A stretch of 64,000 nucleotides of DNA from Fluctibacter halophilus (GCF_020687825.1 NZ_JAJEWP010000001.1:1396998-1460997); one strand, 5' to 3'. Counted from the first letter of the stretch, positions 30,415-38,384 are shown. The notes: generated by a model not told the origin, from the letters alone. Program-made: numbers and translations.

Positions 30415-30651
30415 ATTACTCCTGAAAACTGAGGCGCTGCAGCCAAATCGCCAACGTGCTCGTTGTGTCAACGTTAAACCGGCCGATGAAAACGGTAAAA
30501 TGAACATGCACAGTGCAATGTATATAGCTTCCATTTTTCAACGTAAAGGACTTTTATCGTTGCTGAAAAGGTTGGCCATTTACTGCATTGTCTTCGAAAG
30601 TTTGCCGGGTGAGTACCAAAGAAAACAACCGTTTTGCTAACCATGAGACAT

Positions 30652-30682
30652 GGGCCATGCAACCCTGCTCGTTGCATGACCC
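30652..30682. repeat. Inverted repeat downstream of the DUF2834 gene
   Basis: An 8-bp perfect stem (CATGCAAC with GTTGCATG) extended by GGG/CCC across one mismatch, with a 7-base loop. It lacks a T run on the minus strand, so it is not a standard terminator for the gene upstream of it. Confidence 0.45.
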
Positions 30683-30714
30683 AAAAACGACGTGCTTCCC
30701 GTTGTTTGCCTATA

Positions 30715-31026
30715 CTACGCAGGTTTTGCCAAGGCCTTTTGGGCAAACTCACGAACCAGCAGGTACACCAGAATCGCCAGGGTCCCCGTGGTTAGTACCG
30801 CGACCAGCCAGGGCCACACAGTGATACCGCGGGCTCTGGCATCCCCTATCATCCAGCTACTGATAATCACGCAGGCTATGGCCAAATCCATCAGGATCTG
30901 TAGTGCAGCCGGGGAAGTAAAGCCAGCCTGCCAAATGGCAACATACCCCACCTCCATCATCAGCCACACACTGTAACCGCCGAACAAGGCCAACACGACA
31001 CTTAGTAACACCACTCGTGGATTCAT
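30715..31026 (-). CDS. DUF2834 small membrane protein
   Basis: 103 residues with three hydrophobic helices (MNPRVVLLSVVLALFGGYSV...; MDLAIACVIISSWMIGDAR; WPWLVAVLTTGTLAILVYLL), fitting DUF2834. The start at ATG 31026 has AAGGAG upstream. It is divergent from the XRE regulator across a palindrome, so it is the probable target of that regulator. Function is unknown. Confidence 0.8.
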   Translation of the reverse strand: MNPRVVLLSVVLALFGGYSVWLMMEVGYVAIWQAGFTSPAALQILMDLAIACVIISSWMIGDARARGITVWPWLVAVLTTGTLAILVYLLVREFAQKALAKPA

Positions 31027-31079
31027 TGTTTTTCTCCTTAATGATTTCACTGTCAGTGTAGGCGTCCCAGTAATGATGA

Positions 31080-31100
31080 CAATTACCTGTCAGGTAATTG
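31080..31100. promoter_or_regulatory. Perfect 10-1-10 palindrome, likely operator of the XRE regulator
   Basis: Arms CAATTACCTG and its exact complement CAGGTAATTG are separated by one base. It lies between the divergent DUF2834 and XRE genes, where an autorepressor would bind. Confidence 0.72.
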
Positions 31101-31159
31101 CTGCAACGACGTCGGTCGATCAATACTGCGCATATAACAACAAAGCAGAGCCTTCCCCT

Positions 31160-31978
31160 ATGCGCACAACGGCATGTGAATCTCGAGACCAATCCCCTTT
31201 TGCAGCCACCCTTAAAAAGTGGCGTAAAGCGCGCAAATTTTCTCAGCTTGAACTGTCACTGGAAGCGGGTATTTCCCAGCGCCATTTGAGCTTTCTGGAA
31301 TCCGGTCGCTCACGCCCCGGTAAAGACACCATCATTCAGTTAACCGACGCCTTGAACATGCCGCTGAGGGATCGTAATCAGATGCTGAAAAGCGCAGGAT
31401 TTGCAGCGCTCTACAAAGAACGCGCGCTGGATGATGCCACCATGGTCAGTGTAAAAAGTGCCCTGACCATGATGCTCGACCACCATGAGCCCTATCCTGC
31501 ACTGGTGGTGGACCGAAACTGGAACCTGTACATGGCTAATGACGCCAGTAACAAACTGCTTGGGCTGATCGGCGAACCCGACCCAAGCCTGTTGGACGAC
31601 GGGAAGCTGAACATTTATCGGCTGACCTTCAGTAACAAAGGCTTACGTCCCTTCATTACCAACTGGCCCACCATCGCAAACCCGCTGCTGCTTAGGTTAC
31701 AGGCAGAAGTGAGCGACGATCCGCAAAACCGGTTTCTGGCCGATTTGCTACAAGAAGTACAAAGCCTCGCCCGCGAACACAGCTACACGGCGGCGGACAT
31801 TTCTGCCACTGTCGCGCCGGTGCTAGGTATCTCAATGCAACTGGGCGATGTAAAGCTGAACCTGTTCAGTATGATTTCTGCATTCGGCACCGCGCTGGAC
31901 GTGACCGCCTCGGAACTCAAAGTGGAAACCTTCTTTCCGGCCGATGAAGCCACCAAGGCATTTTTTCAGATTAAATAG
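31160..31978 (+). CDS. XRE-family regulator with MmyB ligand-binding-like domain
   Basis: 272 residues. The N-terminal HTH (LKKWRKARKFSQLELSLEAG then SQRHLSFLESGRSRPG) is followed by an MmyB-type C-terminal region (residues about 95-270, including HHEPYPALVVDRNWNLYMAN). MmyB-like proteins often regulate an adjacent divergent enzyme or membrane gene, as here. The start is ATG 31160. It is the last chromosomal gene before the integrated elements: its stop is only 56 bases from the first attachment repeat. Confidence 0.85.
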   Translation: MRTTACESRDQSPFAATLKKWRKARKFSQLELSLEAGISQRHLSFLESGRSRPGKDTIIQLTDALNMPLRDRNQMLKSAGFAALYKERALDDATMVSVKSALTMMLDHHEPYPALVVDRNWNLYMANDASNKLLGLIGEPDPSLLDDGKLNIYRLTFSNKGLRPFITNWPTIANPLLLRLQAEVSDDPQNRFLADLLQEVQSLAREHSYTAADISATVAPVLGISMQLGDVKLNLFSMISAFGTALDVTASELKVETFFPADEATKAFFQIK

Positions 31979-32034
31979 CTAATAATCACGGTGCGCTGAG
32001 CGCCACTGAGAATGCAAATATAAAGGGAAAAAAG

Positions 32035-32059
32035 AGAAATGGTGCGTCCGAGTAGACTC
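32035..32059. repeat. attR-type direct repeat: distal end of element A (tRNA-Val 3' fragment)
   Basis: A 25-bp sequence is repeated exactly at 38360-38384. Bases 32040-32059 are the last 20 nucleotides of tRNA-Val(GAC) (minus strand, CCA included), beginning in the T-loop. The other five bases lie just beyond the CCA. It marks the displaced tRNA end left by insertion of the 6.35 kb element. Confidence 0.88.
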
Positions 32060-32460
32060 TTTTTTAAGAATTAATCCACTGAATTATATATATTTTAATT
32101 AATCAATATTTAACAAGTACTTCCATGAGTACTGCTAAATACTTTTTCGCATATTATAAATTCAGATTACAATTTGCTTTGTCTTGCGAAAAAAACGAAA
32201 CATCAAGGAATCACAATCCTGGTTACCTGTAGCGAGCTATTTTGCAGCAGCGTAATCGAAAGGTGCACATAAAGACAGCTTCGCAGAATCGAAATACTTG
32301 AAATGAAGTGGATCCGAGATTGGAAATTGTAACTAGTCTCATCGCTCGAAACCATGCCCCAGCCCAACCCGAGTTTAAAGGAACTCCTTTGCTAATAAAA
32401 AAGGCCGCTATGCGGCCTCTTTTAAAATCTTTCGATATAACTACTTTAGCCTAAATTGGG
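32060..32460. other. AT-rich intergenic edge of element A
   Basis: I see no gene here. The stretch is AT-rich compared with the chromosome to the left. It contains a pair of AGTACT palindromes (about 32,117-32,138) and, at its right end, the terminator of the toxin-antitoxin operon. Confidence 0.5.
32397..32424. terminator. Bidirectional terminator after the toxin-antitoxin operon
   Basis: A 7-bp stem (AGGCCGC with GCGGCCT) and a three-base loop, with an A run before and a T run after. It lies 37 bases beyond the antitoxin stop. Confidence 0.82.
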
Positions 32461-32802
32461 CTAAACGGCTCTAGCCATTTTGCCGTCACCCATTTCATCT
32501 TCATTAGACTGGCCAGCTAAATCTCTCGCAATTTTCTTCATTTCTGCATCTACGAAACGCTTTAGAACTCTTCGGATCAGTGGTTGATATCCGCTAAGTC
32601 CATTTGATTCAGCAATAAACTTAAGATCGTCAACAAGTCTTTGCTGTAGCCTTATTGATATAGGTTTTAGTCCGAGCTTTCCGTCAAGCTCTTTTGCTGT
32701 AACTCCATCGACCACTTTGGCAAATTCATCACTGTTGCCCAATAGGCCCTTTTCCCAATTCTCTGGGGTACCTGCAATCTTCTTAACTTTCATTTTGCTC
32801 AT
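32461..32802 (-). CDS. BrnA/CopG-like antitoxin
   Basis: 113 residues. The central segment KPISIRLQQRLVDDLKFIAESNGLSGYQPLIRRVLKRF (given as landmarks KPISIRL, LVDDLKFIAE, LIRRVL) is the ribbon-helix-helix DNA-binding pattern of BrnA-type antitoxins. The N-terminal part is charged and probably wraps the toxin. It lies 23 bases downstream of the toxin gene, so toxin comes first, as in BrnTA. It probably represses the operon through the repeated sites at 33173-33211. Confidence 0.75.
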   Translation of the reverse strand: MSKMKVKKIAGTPENWEKGLLGNSDEFAKVVDGVTAKELDGKLGLKPISIRLQQRLVDDLKFIAESNGLSGYQPLIRRVLKRFVDAEMKKIARDLAGQSNEDEMGDGKMARAV

Positions 32803-32825
32803 GTTTAAACCCTTTTGTTACAACG

Positions 32826-33128
32826 CTAATATTCTTCTTCTTGTGCGTTTCTATAATACTTGTCAATCCTACTTTGGCTTGTTGGCTCAAAAACAGTTTT
32901 TATTTCCAAGTATGTACCTCTATCTATGAAACAGATTAGTAACTTTCGTCCTGTGTCTGTCTCTGATACGAAATAATATGTTGGTGGATCTGTTTGGTGA
33001 TCTTCGTTTTCGTCCAACAAATAACTATGTGTTCTGTTACAGAAGCACTCTTCTACCTCTGTTTCTTCGATGTTATGTTTGGTCCTGAGCTTAGCTCTTA
33101 TGCTTGGAGTCATCCAAAACAAACTCAC
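32826..33128 (-). CDS. BrnT-like toxin
   Basis: 100 residues, beginning MSLFWMTPSIRAKLRTKHN and containing EVEECFCNR, TDPPTYYFVSETDTGRK, FIDRGTYLEIKTVFEP and a terminal YYRNA. This belongs to a family often mislabelled as ADP-ribosyl-(dinitrogen reductase) hydrolase, which has the RelE/BrnT fold. It probably acts as a ribonuclease toxin, stabilising the element in the cell. Assignment rests on partner gene, order and family pattern. Toxicity is inferred. Confidence 0.7.
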   Translation of the reverse strand: MSLFWMTPSIRAKLRTKHNIEETEVEECFCNRTHSYLLDENEDHQTDPPTYYFVSETDTGRKLLICFIDRGTYLEIKTVFEPTSQSRIDKYYRNAQEEEY

Positions 33129-33172
33129 ATCTCCTTTTGAGCAGGTTGCGGATTATACATCTTCAATCGGCC

Positions 33173-33211
33173 TTGTATATACATTCTGTAATACTATTTG
33201 TATATACATTC
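33173..33211. promoter_or_regulatory. Direct repeats upstream of the toxin gene
   Basis: Two exact 14-bp copies of TTGTATATACATTC (33173-33186 and 33198-33211) are spaced 25 bp start to start, each around a GTATATAC palindrome. The position is 45 bp upstream of the toxin start, where the antitoxin complex is expected to bind. Confidence 0.72.
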
Positions 33212-33763
33212 CTCCATTAGTTCAAGTTCTGTATGACCGAAAATGTAAAATAATGTTTTGATTGAAGGTTCTCTTGACTCCTAACCACATGAATATAAAG
33301 CATAATTTTCCATCCCTGACACTAGCGCCTTCCCATGAGCCGTTTAACATAAAGACTTCTATAAGTCAGTTAAAAATTGATTTAGGTAGACGGTGTAGAG
33401 CAAAGGCTGAGCCTTTGGCTCTTATATTGAAACCCGAAGATTTTTTGCTATCCCCCTTCTTGCTATGGCCCTGCTGAATAGCAGTTGCATGAGAAAACGA
33501 TTTAAGCTGCAGATGTACTCAAAAGCCTTGGGCGGCGACACTTCGTTATGCGCCCGTAGACTTTTTTCCCCCTTACCAAAAATATTTACGTTATCTCGTA
33601 CGGGGAGCTAGTGGACAAAGAACATGCTTCTATCCAATACTCTGTACGGAAACAAGTTGATGAACCGCTATCTGATGGCGCTAAGTCATAGGTTACGGGT
33701 TCATATTAATCGTTAATTTCCTCACTCTACAAAGAACAATTTCCCTCGCGTAGTGACCGGAGA
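33212..33763. other. Non-coding region between toxin operon and small gene
   Basis: About 550 bases without a convincing gene. The open frame at 33262-33477 has no ribosome binding site or recognisable composition. It may hold the promoter for the toxin operon at its left edge. Otherwise I see nothing definite. Confidence 0.45.
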
Positions 33764-34006
33764 TTAATCATGGTTAACGTGCCTGTTTTTGACACCATGT
33801 AACCCAACAAAGCCCATTCGCTGAAGGAACATACAAAGCCTTGGCATAGTCCAGTCATTGCCCCAGGCAGTTTTATAACCCTTGGCTTCAAGCTGTTCTA
33901 TCACGTACTTGTAAGGTGGCGCAGTGTACTTTGAATATCTGTCCACCAGCATCATAATTTCGAACAGGGTTTTCTGTCGATGATGGCTAAATTGCTCTCT
34001 GTTCAT
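33764..34006 (-). CDS. Small DNA-binding-like protein of element A
   Basis: 80 residues. MNREQFSHHRQKTLFEIMML is followed by a segment YKTAWGNDWTMPRLCMFLQR that resembles the recombinase-associated helix pattern (G-x-x-T-x-x-G-x-x-W-T) of site-specific recombinases, but no catalytic domain is present. GAGGATATA precedes the ATG. It is separated from the upstream operon by 217 bases. DNA binding is a guess. I do not recognise a family with certainty. Confidence 0.55.
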   Translation of the reverse strand: MNREQFSHHRQKTLFEIMMLVDRYSKYTAPPYKYVIEQLEAKGYKTAWGNDWTMPRLCMFLQRMGFVGLHGVKNRHVNHD

Positions 34007-34223
34007 TATATCCTCGCGCGCGTATTGGTCTTAAAATTAACGATTTGCCTTCGCAAGGCCTATTTCCAGAAATATTTGCTGTGGTTTATGACTGCTATAC
34101 ATATGGTAAATATATAAAGGGGTAGCAGATTGAACCTTTTAAACGGCGCATTTTGTTCACAAAAGGAGCAAATTGATACTTTTAGTCCAAATTCCCTGCT
34201 AGAAAGAAGAGTCAAAGGTTTCA

Positions 34224-34694
34224 CTACGCTACCTTTGTGTTGACTAAAGGTGTCACTTTGCAACCCTTTAAACGTAAGCTTTTCGGTTGGTGGTTGTATG
34301 AATCGGGATAGAGCTTTCCATTGCACTCATCAACCGGCAACCAGGTGAGAGCATACAAGTAGGTAAACCCGTTACGTGCTTTCTTGTGGCCCGACACAAA
34401 AATCCAGTCGTTATGTAACAATGCTGGAGCATTTCTCAAAATCGTGCTTTTCGTCCACCCCCATTGCTTCATAATCTTTGGTGCAAGAGACAAGTCACCA
34501 TTGTTATGACCGTTATACTGACGACACAGATCCCAGAGTAATGCCTTTTGAACAGGCTGAAGATTTATATAATCGGGGTGATCATAGATAGCGTGCAGCG
34601 CCTTAAAGTACTGCATAGAGGCAAACGCTTTTCTACCATTGGGAAGCATCCCTTTTCTATTCGCCTTAGCCAACTTAATGTGCAGGGGCTTCAC
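34224..34694 (-). CDS. Element A protein with winged-helix-like region (possible replication protein)
   Basis: 156 residues, basic. The middle part (YINLQPVQKALLWDLCRQYN, then SLAPKIMKQWGWTKSTILRN) reads as a helix-turn-helix with a preceding recruitment helix, as in plasmid or satellite replication initiators and accessory proteins. The start overlaps the upstream stop (ATGA), so it is translationally coupled. A role in element replication is inferred, and no polymerase or primase motif is visible. Confidence 0.55.
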   Translation of the reverse strand: MKPLHIKLAKANRKGMLPNGRKAFASMQYFKALHAIYDHPDYINLQPVQKALLWDLCRQYNGHNNGDLSLAPKIMKQWGWTKSTILRNAPALLHNDWIFVSGHKKARNGFTYLYALTWLPVDECNGKLYPDSYNHQPKSLRLKGCKVTPLVNTKVA

Positions 34695-34918
34695 GCCCCC
34701 TCCCCCGTATTAAATTCAACAACGAACTGAGATATCACAGTGTGATTCTCTTGCACCTTGGCGATTAAATCATTTAAAGCGCTCAGAGAGCCGCACAGAT
34801 CGTTTAATGGGCAATTCTGCTGTCTACTTGCAAACTGCAGCAATCCAGATAAGGAAACTACCTGGTTGACAGCCCTGGCCTGGTTATCCAAAACTGGAAT
34901 CAAATCGCACTTCCTCAT
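34691..34918 (-). CDS. Hypothetical element A protein
   Basis: 75 residues, predicted helical (VVSLSGLLQFASRQQ, LNDLCGSLSALNDLIAKVQE). It overlaps both neighbours by four bases (start and stop), so it is translated within a tightly coupled operon. I do not recognise it. Confidence 0.6.
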   Translation of the reverse strand: MRKCDLIPVLDNQARAVNQVVSLSGLLQFASRQQNCPLNDLCGSLSALNDLIAKVQENHTVISQFVVEFNTGEGA

Positions 34919-35223
34919 GCTGCCTCCTCTTGTCCATATCCGCTTCGTTGATTATGTGACAGGTAGTATCGGGCTACCCTACGATGCATTCTACCATCAG
35001 GGGTTATGACATCCTCCATAACGGACCTGATGGTGTAACCCAGTTGCTTTAATTCAAATATTCTGGGGGCTGGCGACATAAAGCCTAACTGGCGAAACTC
35101 CAGAGTATTGATAGATTGCTTCTTACGCAGATGTGATAGTATTTGCTGGCGTTGTGTCTCAGCGCTTGTGTCTTTTGAATCAAGTAAAGCAGCATTCTTT
35201 TGAACGGGGGTGCTGTTTTCCAT
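34915..35223 (-). CDS. Winged-helix protein of element A
   Basis: 102 residues. The central part QRQQILSHLRKKQSINTLEF followed by RQLGFMSPAPRIFELKQLGY reads as a winged HTH, with the recognition helix PAPRIFELKQLG. The fold is common next to AlpA regulators in phage-related islands. It is probably an accessory regulator. The stop overlaps the next gene by four bases, and 11 bases separate it from the upstream alpA-like gene. Confidence 0.65.
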   Translation of the reverse strand: MENSTPVQKNAALLDSKDTSAETQRQQILSHLRKKQSINTLEFRQLGFMSPAPRIFELKQLGYTIRSVMEDVITPDGRMHRRVARYYLSHNQRSGYGQEEAA

Positions 35224-35234
35224 TTTTCACCCTC

Positions 35235-35516
35235 CTACGCCGCCAACTGACTAAGCAAAGCATTTGCCGATGATTTACGGCGCTTAACCAGTTCTGCAAC
35301 CAACGCTTTGATTTCTGTTTTTGACTGACCGGCGGCCATAGCCGTTATTACGGCATCAATCTCATGTTGAAGGAAACCAACGGCACGATCACCGAGTGAG
35401 ATCGGTGGAGGTAATAGCTGCTCATTTAAACGTGTGTGAAAGGTTGAACGGGATATGCCCAAGCGCTTAATGACTTCAGGCTTTCGGTTGATAGTTGGAT
35501 GGTCAATGTAGTTCAT
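35235..35516 (-). CDS. AlpA-like transcriptional regulator
   Basis: 93 residues from the ATG at 35516 (MNYIDHPTINRKPEVIKRLG). The N-terminal MerR-like HTH (KPEVIKRLGISRSTFHTRLN) and the LPPPISLGDRAVGFLQHEI segment are the AlpA signature. AlpA proteins activate excision or satellite genes after prophage induction. The first codon lies within an inverted repeat (35515-35549), suggesting self-control. The upstream TTG start at 35585 is unsupported. Confidence 0.8.
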   Translation of the reverse strand: MNYIDHPTINRKPEVIKRLGISRSTFHTRLNEQLLPPPISLGDRAVGFLQHEIDAVITAMAAGQSKTEIKALVAELVKRRKSSANALLSQLAA

Positions 35517-35549
35517 ATCAGTCTTACTCTGTGTTGTTGTGACTGATAT
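35515..35549. promoter_or_regulatory. Inverted repeat at the alpA-like start
   Basis: Two 9-bp arms, ATATCAGTC and GACTGATAT, are exact complements with a 17-bp spacer. One arm overlaps the start codon. A regulator binding site or RNA hairpin is possible. Confidence 0.6.
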
Positions 35550-35578
35550 CGTATTATTCACATCACCACAAAGCGCAC

Positions 35579-35614
35579 ACCGCAACTGCGGTAAAAAAGA
35601 TTAAACTGCGGTAA
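35579..35614. repeat. Short direct repeats with a palindrome upstream of alpA-like gene
   Basis: AACTGCGGTAA occurs at 35584-35594 and 35604-35614, 20 bp apart. The first copy is part of a 6-2-6 palindrome (ACCGCA, TGCGGT at 35579-35592). The spacing of about two helical turns suggests cooperative binding sites. Confidence 0.6.
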
Positions 35615-35615
35615 T

Positions 35616-36908
35616 TTAAGAGTCGTCAAACCTACGCTTCGCCTCAGAAAAAAACTCTTCAAGTTTTCTCTTACTTGTTCCATGCGTATTAGGGTAATTT
35701 TCATTGATAGCCTCTATTATTTTGGCTTGAGATTTATAATTACCACTTTCGAGCAGCATTTTGACTAAAACATGCATGGTACGCCAAACACCATTTGTAA
35801 GGTCATTGCCACCTGTCGAGCTATCCGCAGGTTGCTGAATAGTTTCAAGTTCAAACCTTCTTACTTCACTGCTTGTAACTACTAGGTGACTTCTTTCTAC
35901 TCTAAGGTTGAATGTTTTTAATGGGCAAAGCTCTAGTTGATACCAGTTGATTCCACATACTGGACTATCACTAAAGCCTTTGGCTAGTATATCTCCCGCT
36001 GAATCAGGCGACACAGCTAACAAACCACTAAATAGTGATTTACTAGCATCAATTTCGCAATAATGATTGACTTTAGTTAAAGCTCCATTACCTTCAATTT
36101 CTGGGTTTAGTTTATTGACTGATGTCAATTTTGAAACTGCACCTGCAAACTGAGAACTAAATAGAAATTTATACTTTTTTAAATTCAACACCTTTGCTTT
36201 GATGCACACTTGAAGTTCGCCAGTTTCTATCGCCTGTTCTATCTCTTCAATTCCAAACTTATGCTCTTTCCATCGCAGAGAAAGCGCTTCAATGCTAAAC
36301 CATAATTTACCATCAAGCTTTGATTCTGCTGGACTTACTTTCTCTATATCAGAGGCACCTCTATAGGAGTTAACAAGTTCAGATAAGCTATCATCAAATT
36401 GACTGATTACCTCCAGTCCGTAGAAGTCATAAAACTCTAAAACATAGTTCAAAAATTGACTACGTAAGTCACCATTTTCATCCAAAATTTCAGGGTTCTC
36501 ACGAACGGTACCGATCAAAAGCTCATTAACCCAGTTTGAGCCACTTAATTCCGATAGAGATCTTTTATGCTCTAGAAATCTAACAATCTCGAAAGTAAAA
36601 TCTAATAGCCCAACACTCGGCTGCTCAGTTCGAACTCTTCTCGTAAAATCCTTTCGTTTCTTATTGAGTTCAAATTCCAGAGTATTGATGCAGTCATCAG
36701 TTTGCTCCTCAATACCATTAAGCGCTGACTTACTTTTCATAGAAAAGATGTGGAGTCTATCTCGCTTGAGATTCTCATATTCCAGCCTTAGGCCATCACT
36801 TAATTCTGCACTTTCAATAAACTCAGGTTCGAAGCCGACCACAACAGCTATAGAACTAACAAGTGAAAAACTTACCTTAATTCCATCTAATTCTTTGTTT
36901 AAATACAC
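35616..36908 (-). CDS. Unrecognised 430-residue cargo protein of element A
   Basis: A soluble 430-residue protein with no family I can name. It starts at a GTG (36908) and is AT-rich in base composition compared with the left chromosome. The C-terminal KSQAKIIEAINENYPNTHG followed by SKRKLEEFFSEAKRRF is helical and basic, resembling a nucleic-acid-binding end. An internal LWFSIEALSLRWKEHKFG looks like a domain start. No catalytic motif stands out. It sits between integrase and the alpA-like operon. Defence or satellite-specific function would be a guess. Confidence 0.75.
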   Translation of the reverse strand: MYLNKELDGIKVSFSLVSSIAVVVGFEPEFIESAELSDGLRLEYENLKRDRLHIFSMKSKSALNGIEEQTDDCINTLEFELNKKRKDFTRRVRTEQPSVGLLDFTFEIVRFLEHKRSLSELSGSNWVNELLIGTVRENPEILDENGDLRSQFLNYVLEFYDFYGLEVISQFDDSLSELVNSYRGASDIEKVSPAESKLDGKLWFSIEALSLRWKEHKFGIEEIEQAIETGELQVCIKAKVLNLKKYKFLFSSQFAGAVSKLTSVNKLNPEIEGNGALTKVNHYCEIDASKSLFSGLLAVSPDSAGDILAKGFSDSPVCGINWYQLELCPLKTFNLRVERSHLVVTSSEVRRFELETIQQPADSSTGGNDLTNGVWRTMHVLVKMLLESGNYKSQAKIIEAINENYPNTHGTSKRKLEEFFSEAKRRFDDS

Positions 36909-36952
36909 TTGAAACTCTCTATCATTAATCTTAGAACTCTATTTAAATGCAA

Positions 36953-38203
36953 CTAACCTATACAAGCATTACCAACGGATCTATCTATTCCCAACAGGCT
37001 AAGCGAGCCAATTGACGACTTCTCTATATGCTCAGACCACCACTGCATCATTACCCTACGCCTTTCGAGGTAAGTTGCGCGATTGTAGGCGCTGCGGATC
37101 TGGTCACTGTCACTATGCGATAGTGCAGCCTCAATGACGTCTTTATCAAAGCCTTGTTCATTCAATGTGGTACTGGCCAGTGAGCGCATTCCATGCGCCA
37201 CCAGCCGATTTTTAAACCCCATACGCTTTAAAGCAGTATTGGCCGTTTCCTTGTTAGCATGGCTGCGTGGATTTTTGTAAGATGGGAAAATGTACTCTCG
37301 GTGGCCGCTAAGTGGCTTCATCAATTCCAGCAAAGCTATCGCCTGTTCAGTCAACGGAATGCGATGCTCTCGCCCCATTTTCATTTTTTCAGCGGGAATA
37401 ATCCAAAGGGCTTCTTTAAAGTCAATTTCTTCCCAGCGGGCTGTTACAGCCTCACCTGGCCTAGTCATAGTGTGCAATTGCCATTCAATCAGGCAACGGG
37501 TTTGAAACTTGATGTTGGCAAAGTTAAGCGCCTTCATAAGTTGCGGCAATTCAGCTGGTGCAAGGCTTGGCATGTTCTGCGTGGTGTTAGAGGGGATCAT
37601 CTGTTTAATGCCAGCAAGCGGGTTGTGGTGAACAATGCCTGCGTTAACGGCAAAGGTCATTACGTTGTTCATGCGCTGCGACACCATACGCGCCATTTCA
37701 AAGCAGTCACGCCCTGTAATGCTGTTCAGGATTTCAATCGCTTTAGGTGCAGTCAGTTGCTCAATTGGCAGTTTGCCTACTTTGGGAAATACATGCTTTT
37801 CCAGTGAGCGCCACATTTTAGCCGCTGTACCTTCAGTGACTTTGGTACGGTGTAGTTCCATCCAACGCCCTGCGACCGCTTCAAAAGTGTTTTCCAGGGC
37901 CTCCCTCTTCTGGCGCGCTTGTTCATCCCTGTGTTCTTTAGGATCGATATTGCCCGCCAGCAAGGAGAGGTACTCTTTACGCTTTTCTCTAGCTGCAGCG
38001 AGACCTACAGCCGGATATTGGCCAATGCTGATATCTGTGCGCTTTTTGGTATAAGGTTTGTAGTAATTAAAGATCCAAAGCTTGGAACCATTAGGCTTGA
38101 CCCGCAGCATCAATCCCTGACCGTCAAACAGGTTATAAACCTTACCGGCGGCTTTGGCACTATTGACTTGGGTAGTGTTGAGCGGAAGTGTCCGTCGAGC
38201 CAT
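36953..38203 (-). CDS. int: P4-type tyrosine integrase
   Basis: 416 residues, full length for the P4/CP4 family. It has an N-terminal arm-binding DUF4102 domain (FDGQGLMLRVKPNGSK), an SAM-like core-binding domain and a catalytic domain with Arg248 (TMTRPGEA), His337-x2-Arg340 (HGMRS), His363 (LSHSD) and nucleophile Tyr373 (SAYNRATYLERRR). It recombines the element with the tRNA-Val 3' end. It lies on the minus strand directly downstream of the tRNA fragment at 38365-38410, the usual tRNA-int order. The upstream spacer (38204-38359) holds two GATACTG repeats that could be arm sites. Confidence 0.95.
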   Translation of the reverse strand: MARRTLPLNTTQVNSAKAAGKVYNLFDGQGLMLRVKPNGSKLWIFNYYKPYTKKRTDISIGQYPAVGLAAAREKRKEYLSLLAGNIDPKEHRDEQARQKREALENTFEAVAGRWMELHRTKVTEGTAAKMWRSLEKHVFPKVGKLPIEQLTAPKAIEILNSITGRDCFEMARMVSQRMNNVMTFAVNAGIVHHNPLAGIKQMIPSNTTQNMPSLAPAELPQLMKALNFANIKFQTRCLIEWQLHTMTRPGEAVTARWEEIDFKEALWIIPAEKMKMGREHRIPLTEQAIALLELMKPLSGHREYIFPSYKNPRSHANKETANTALKRMGFKNRLVAHGMRSLASTTLNEQGFDKDVIEAALSHSDSDQIRSAYNRATYLERRRVMMQWWSEHIEKSSIGSLSLLGIDRSVGNACIG

Positions 38204-38359
38204 AGCAGTATCATCCGTAACGTGAATTAGAAATACTGCTAAAAATCTAGCTAAGAAATCAGGATACTGCCAATCAATATTGAACGATACTGGACGCTAA
38301 TCAGGTATAAGACGTTTATTTAACTGGTCTGAAGAATGTTTTTGTACGTAAAGAAAAGT

Positions 38360-38384
38360 AGAAATGGTGCGTCCGAGTAGACTC
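38360..38384. repeat. attL-type direct repeat: integrase-proximal end of element A
   Basis: This is the second exact copy of the 25-bp repeat at 32035-32059. Here it is the 3' end of a longer tRNA fragment. The distance between copies is 6,325 bp, which defines element A. Confidence 0.88.

Noticed and set aside
30652-30682. Hairpin after the DUF2834 gene as a terminator
   Set aside because: The T run lies on the wrong side for minus-strand transcription, so it is listed only as an inverted repeat.
33262-33477. A 71-codon plus-strand frame in element A
   Set aside because: It has no ribosome site, its composition is unlike its neighbours, and no family is recognisable.
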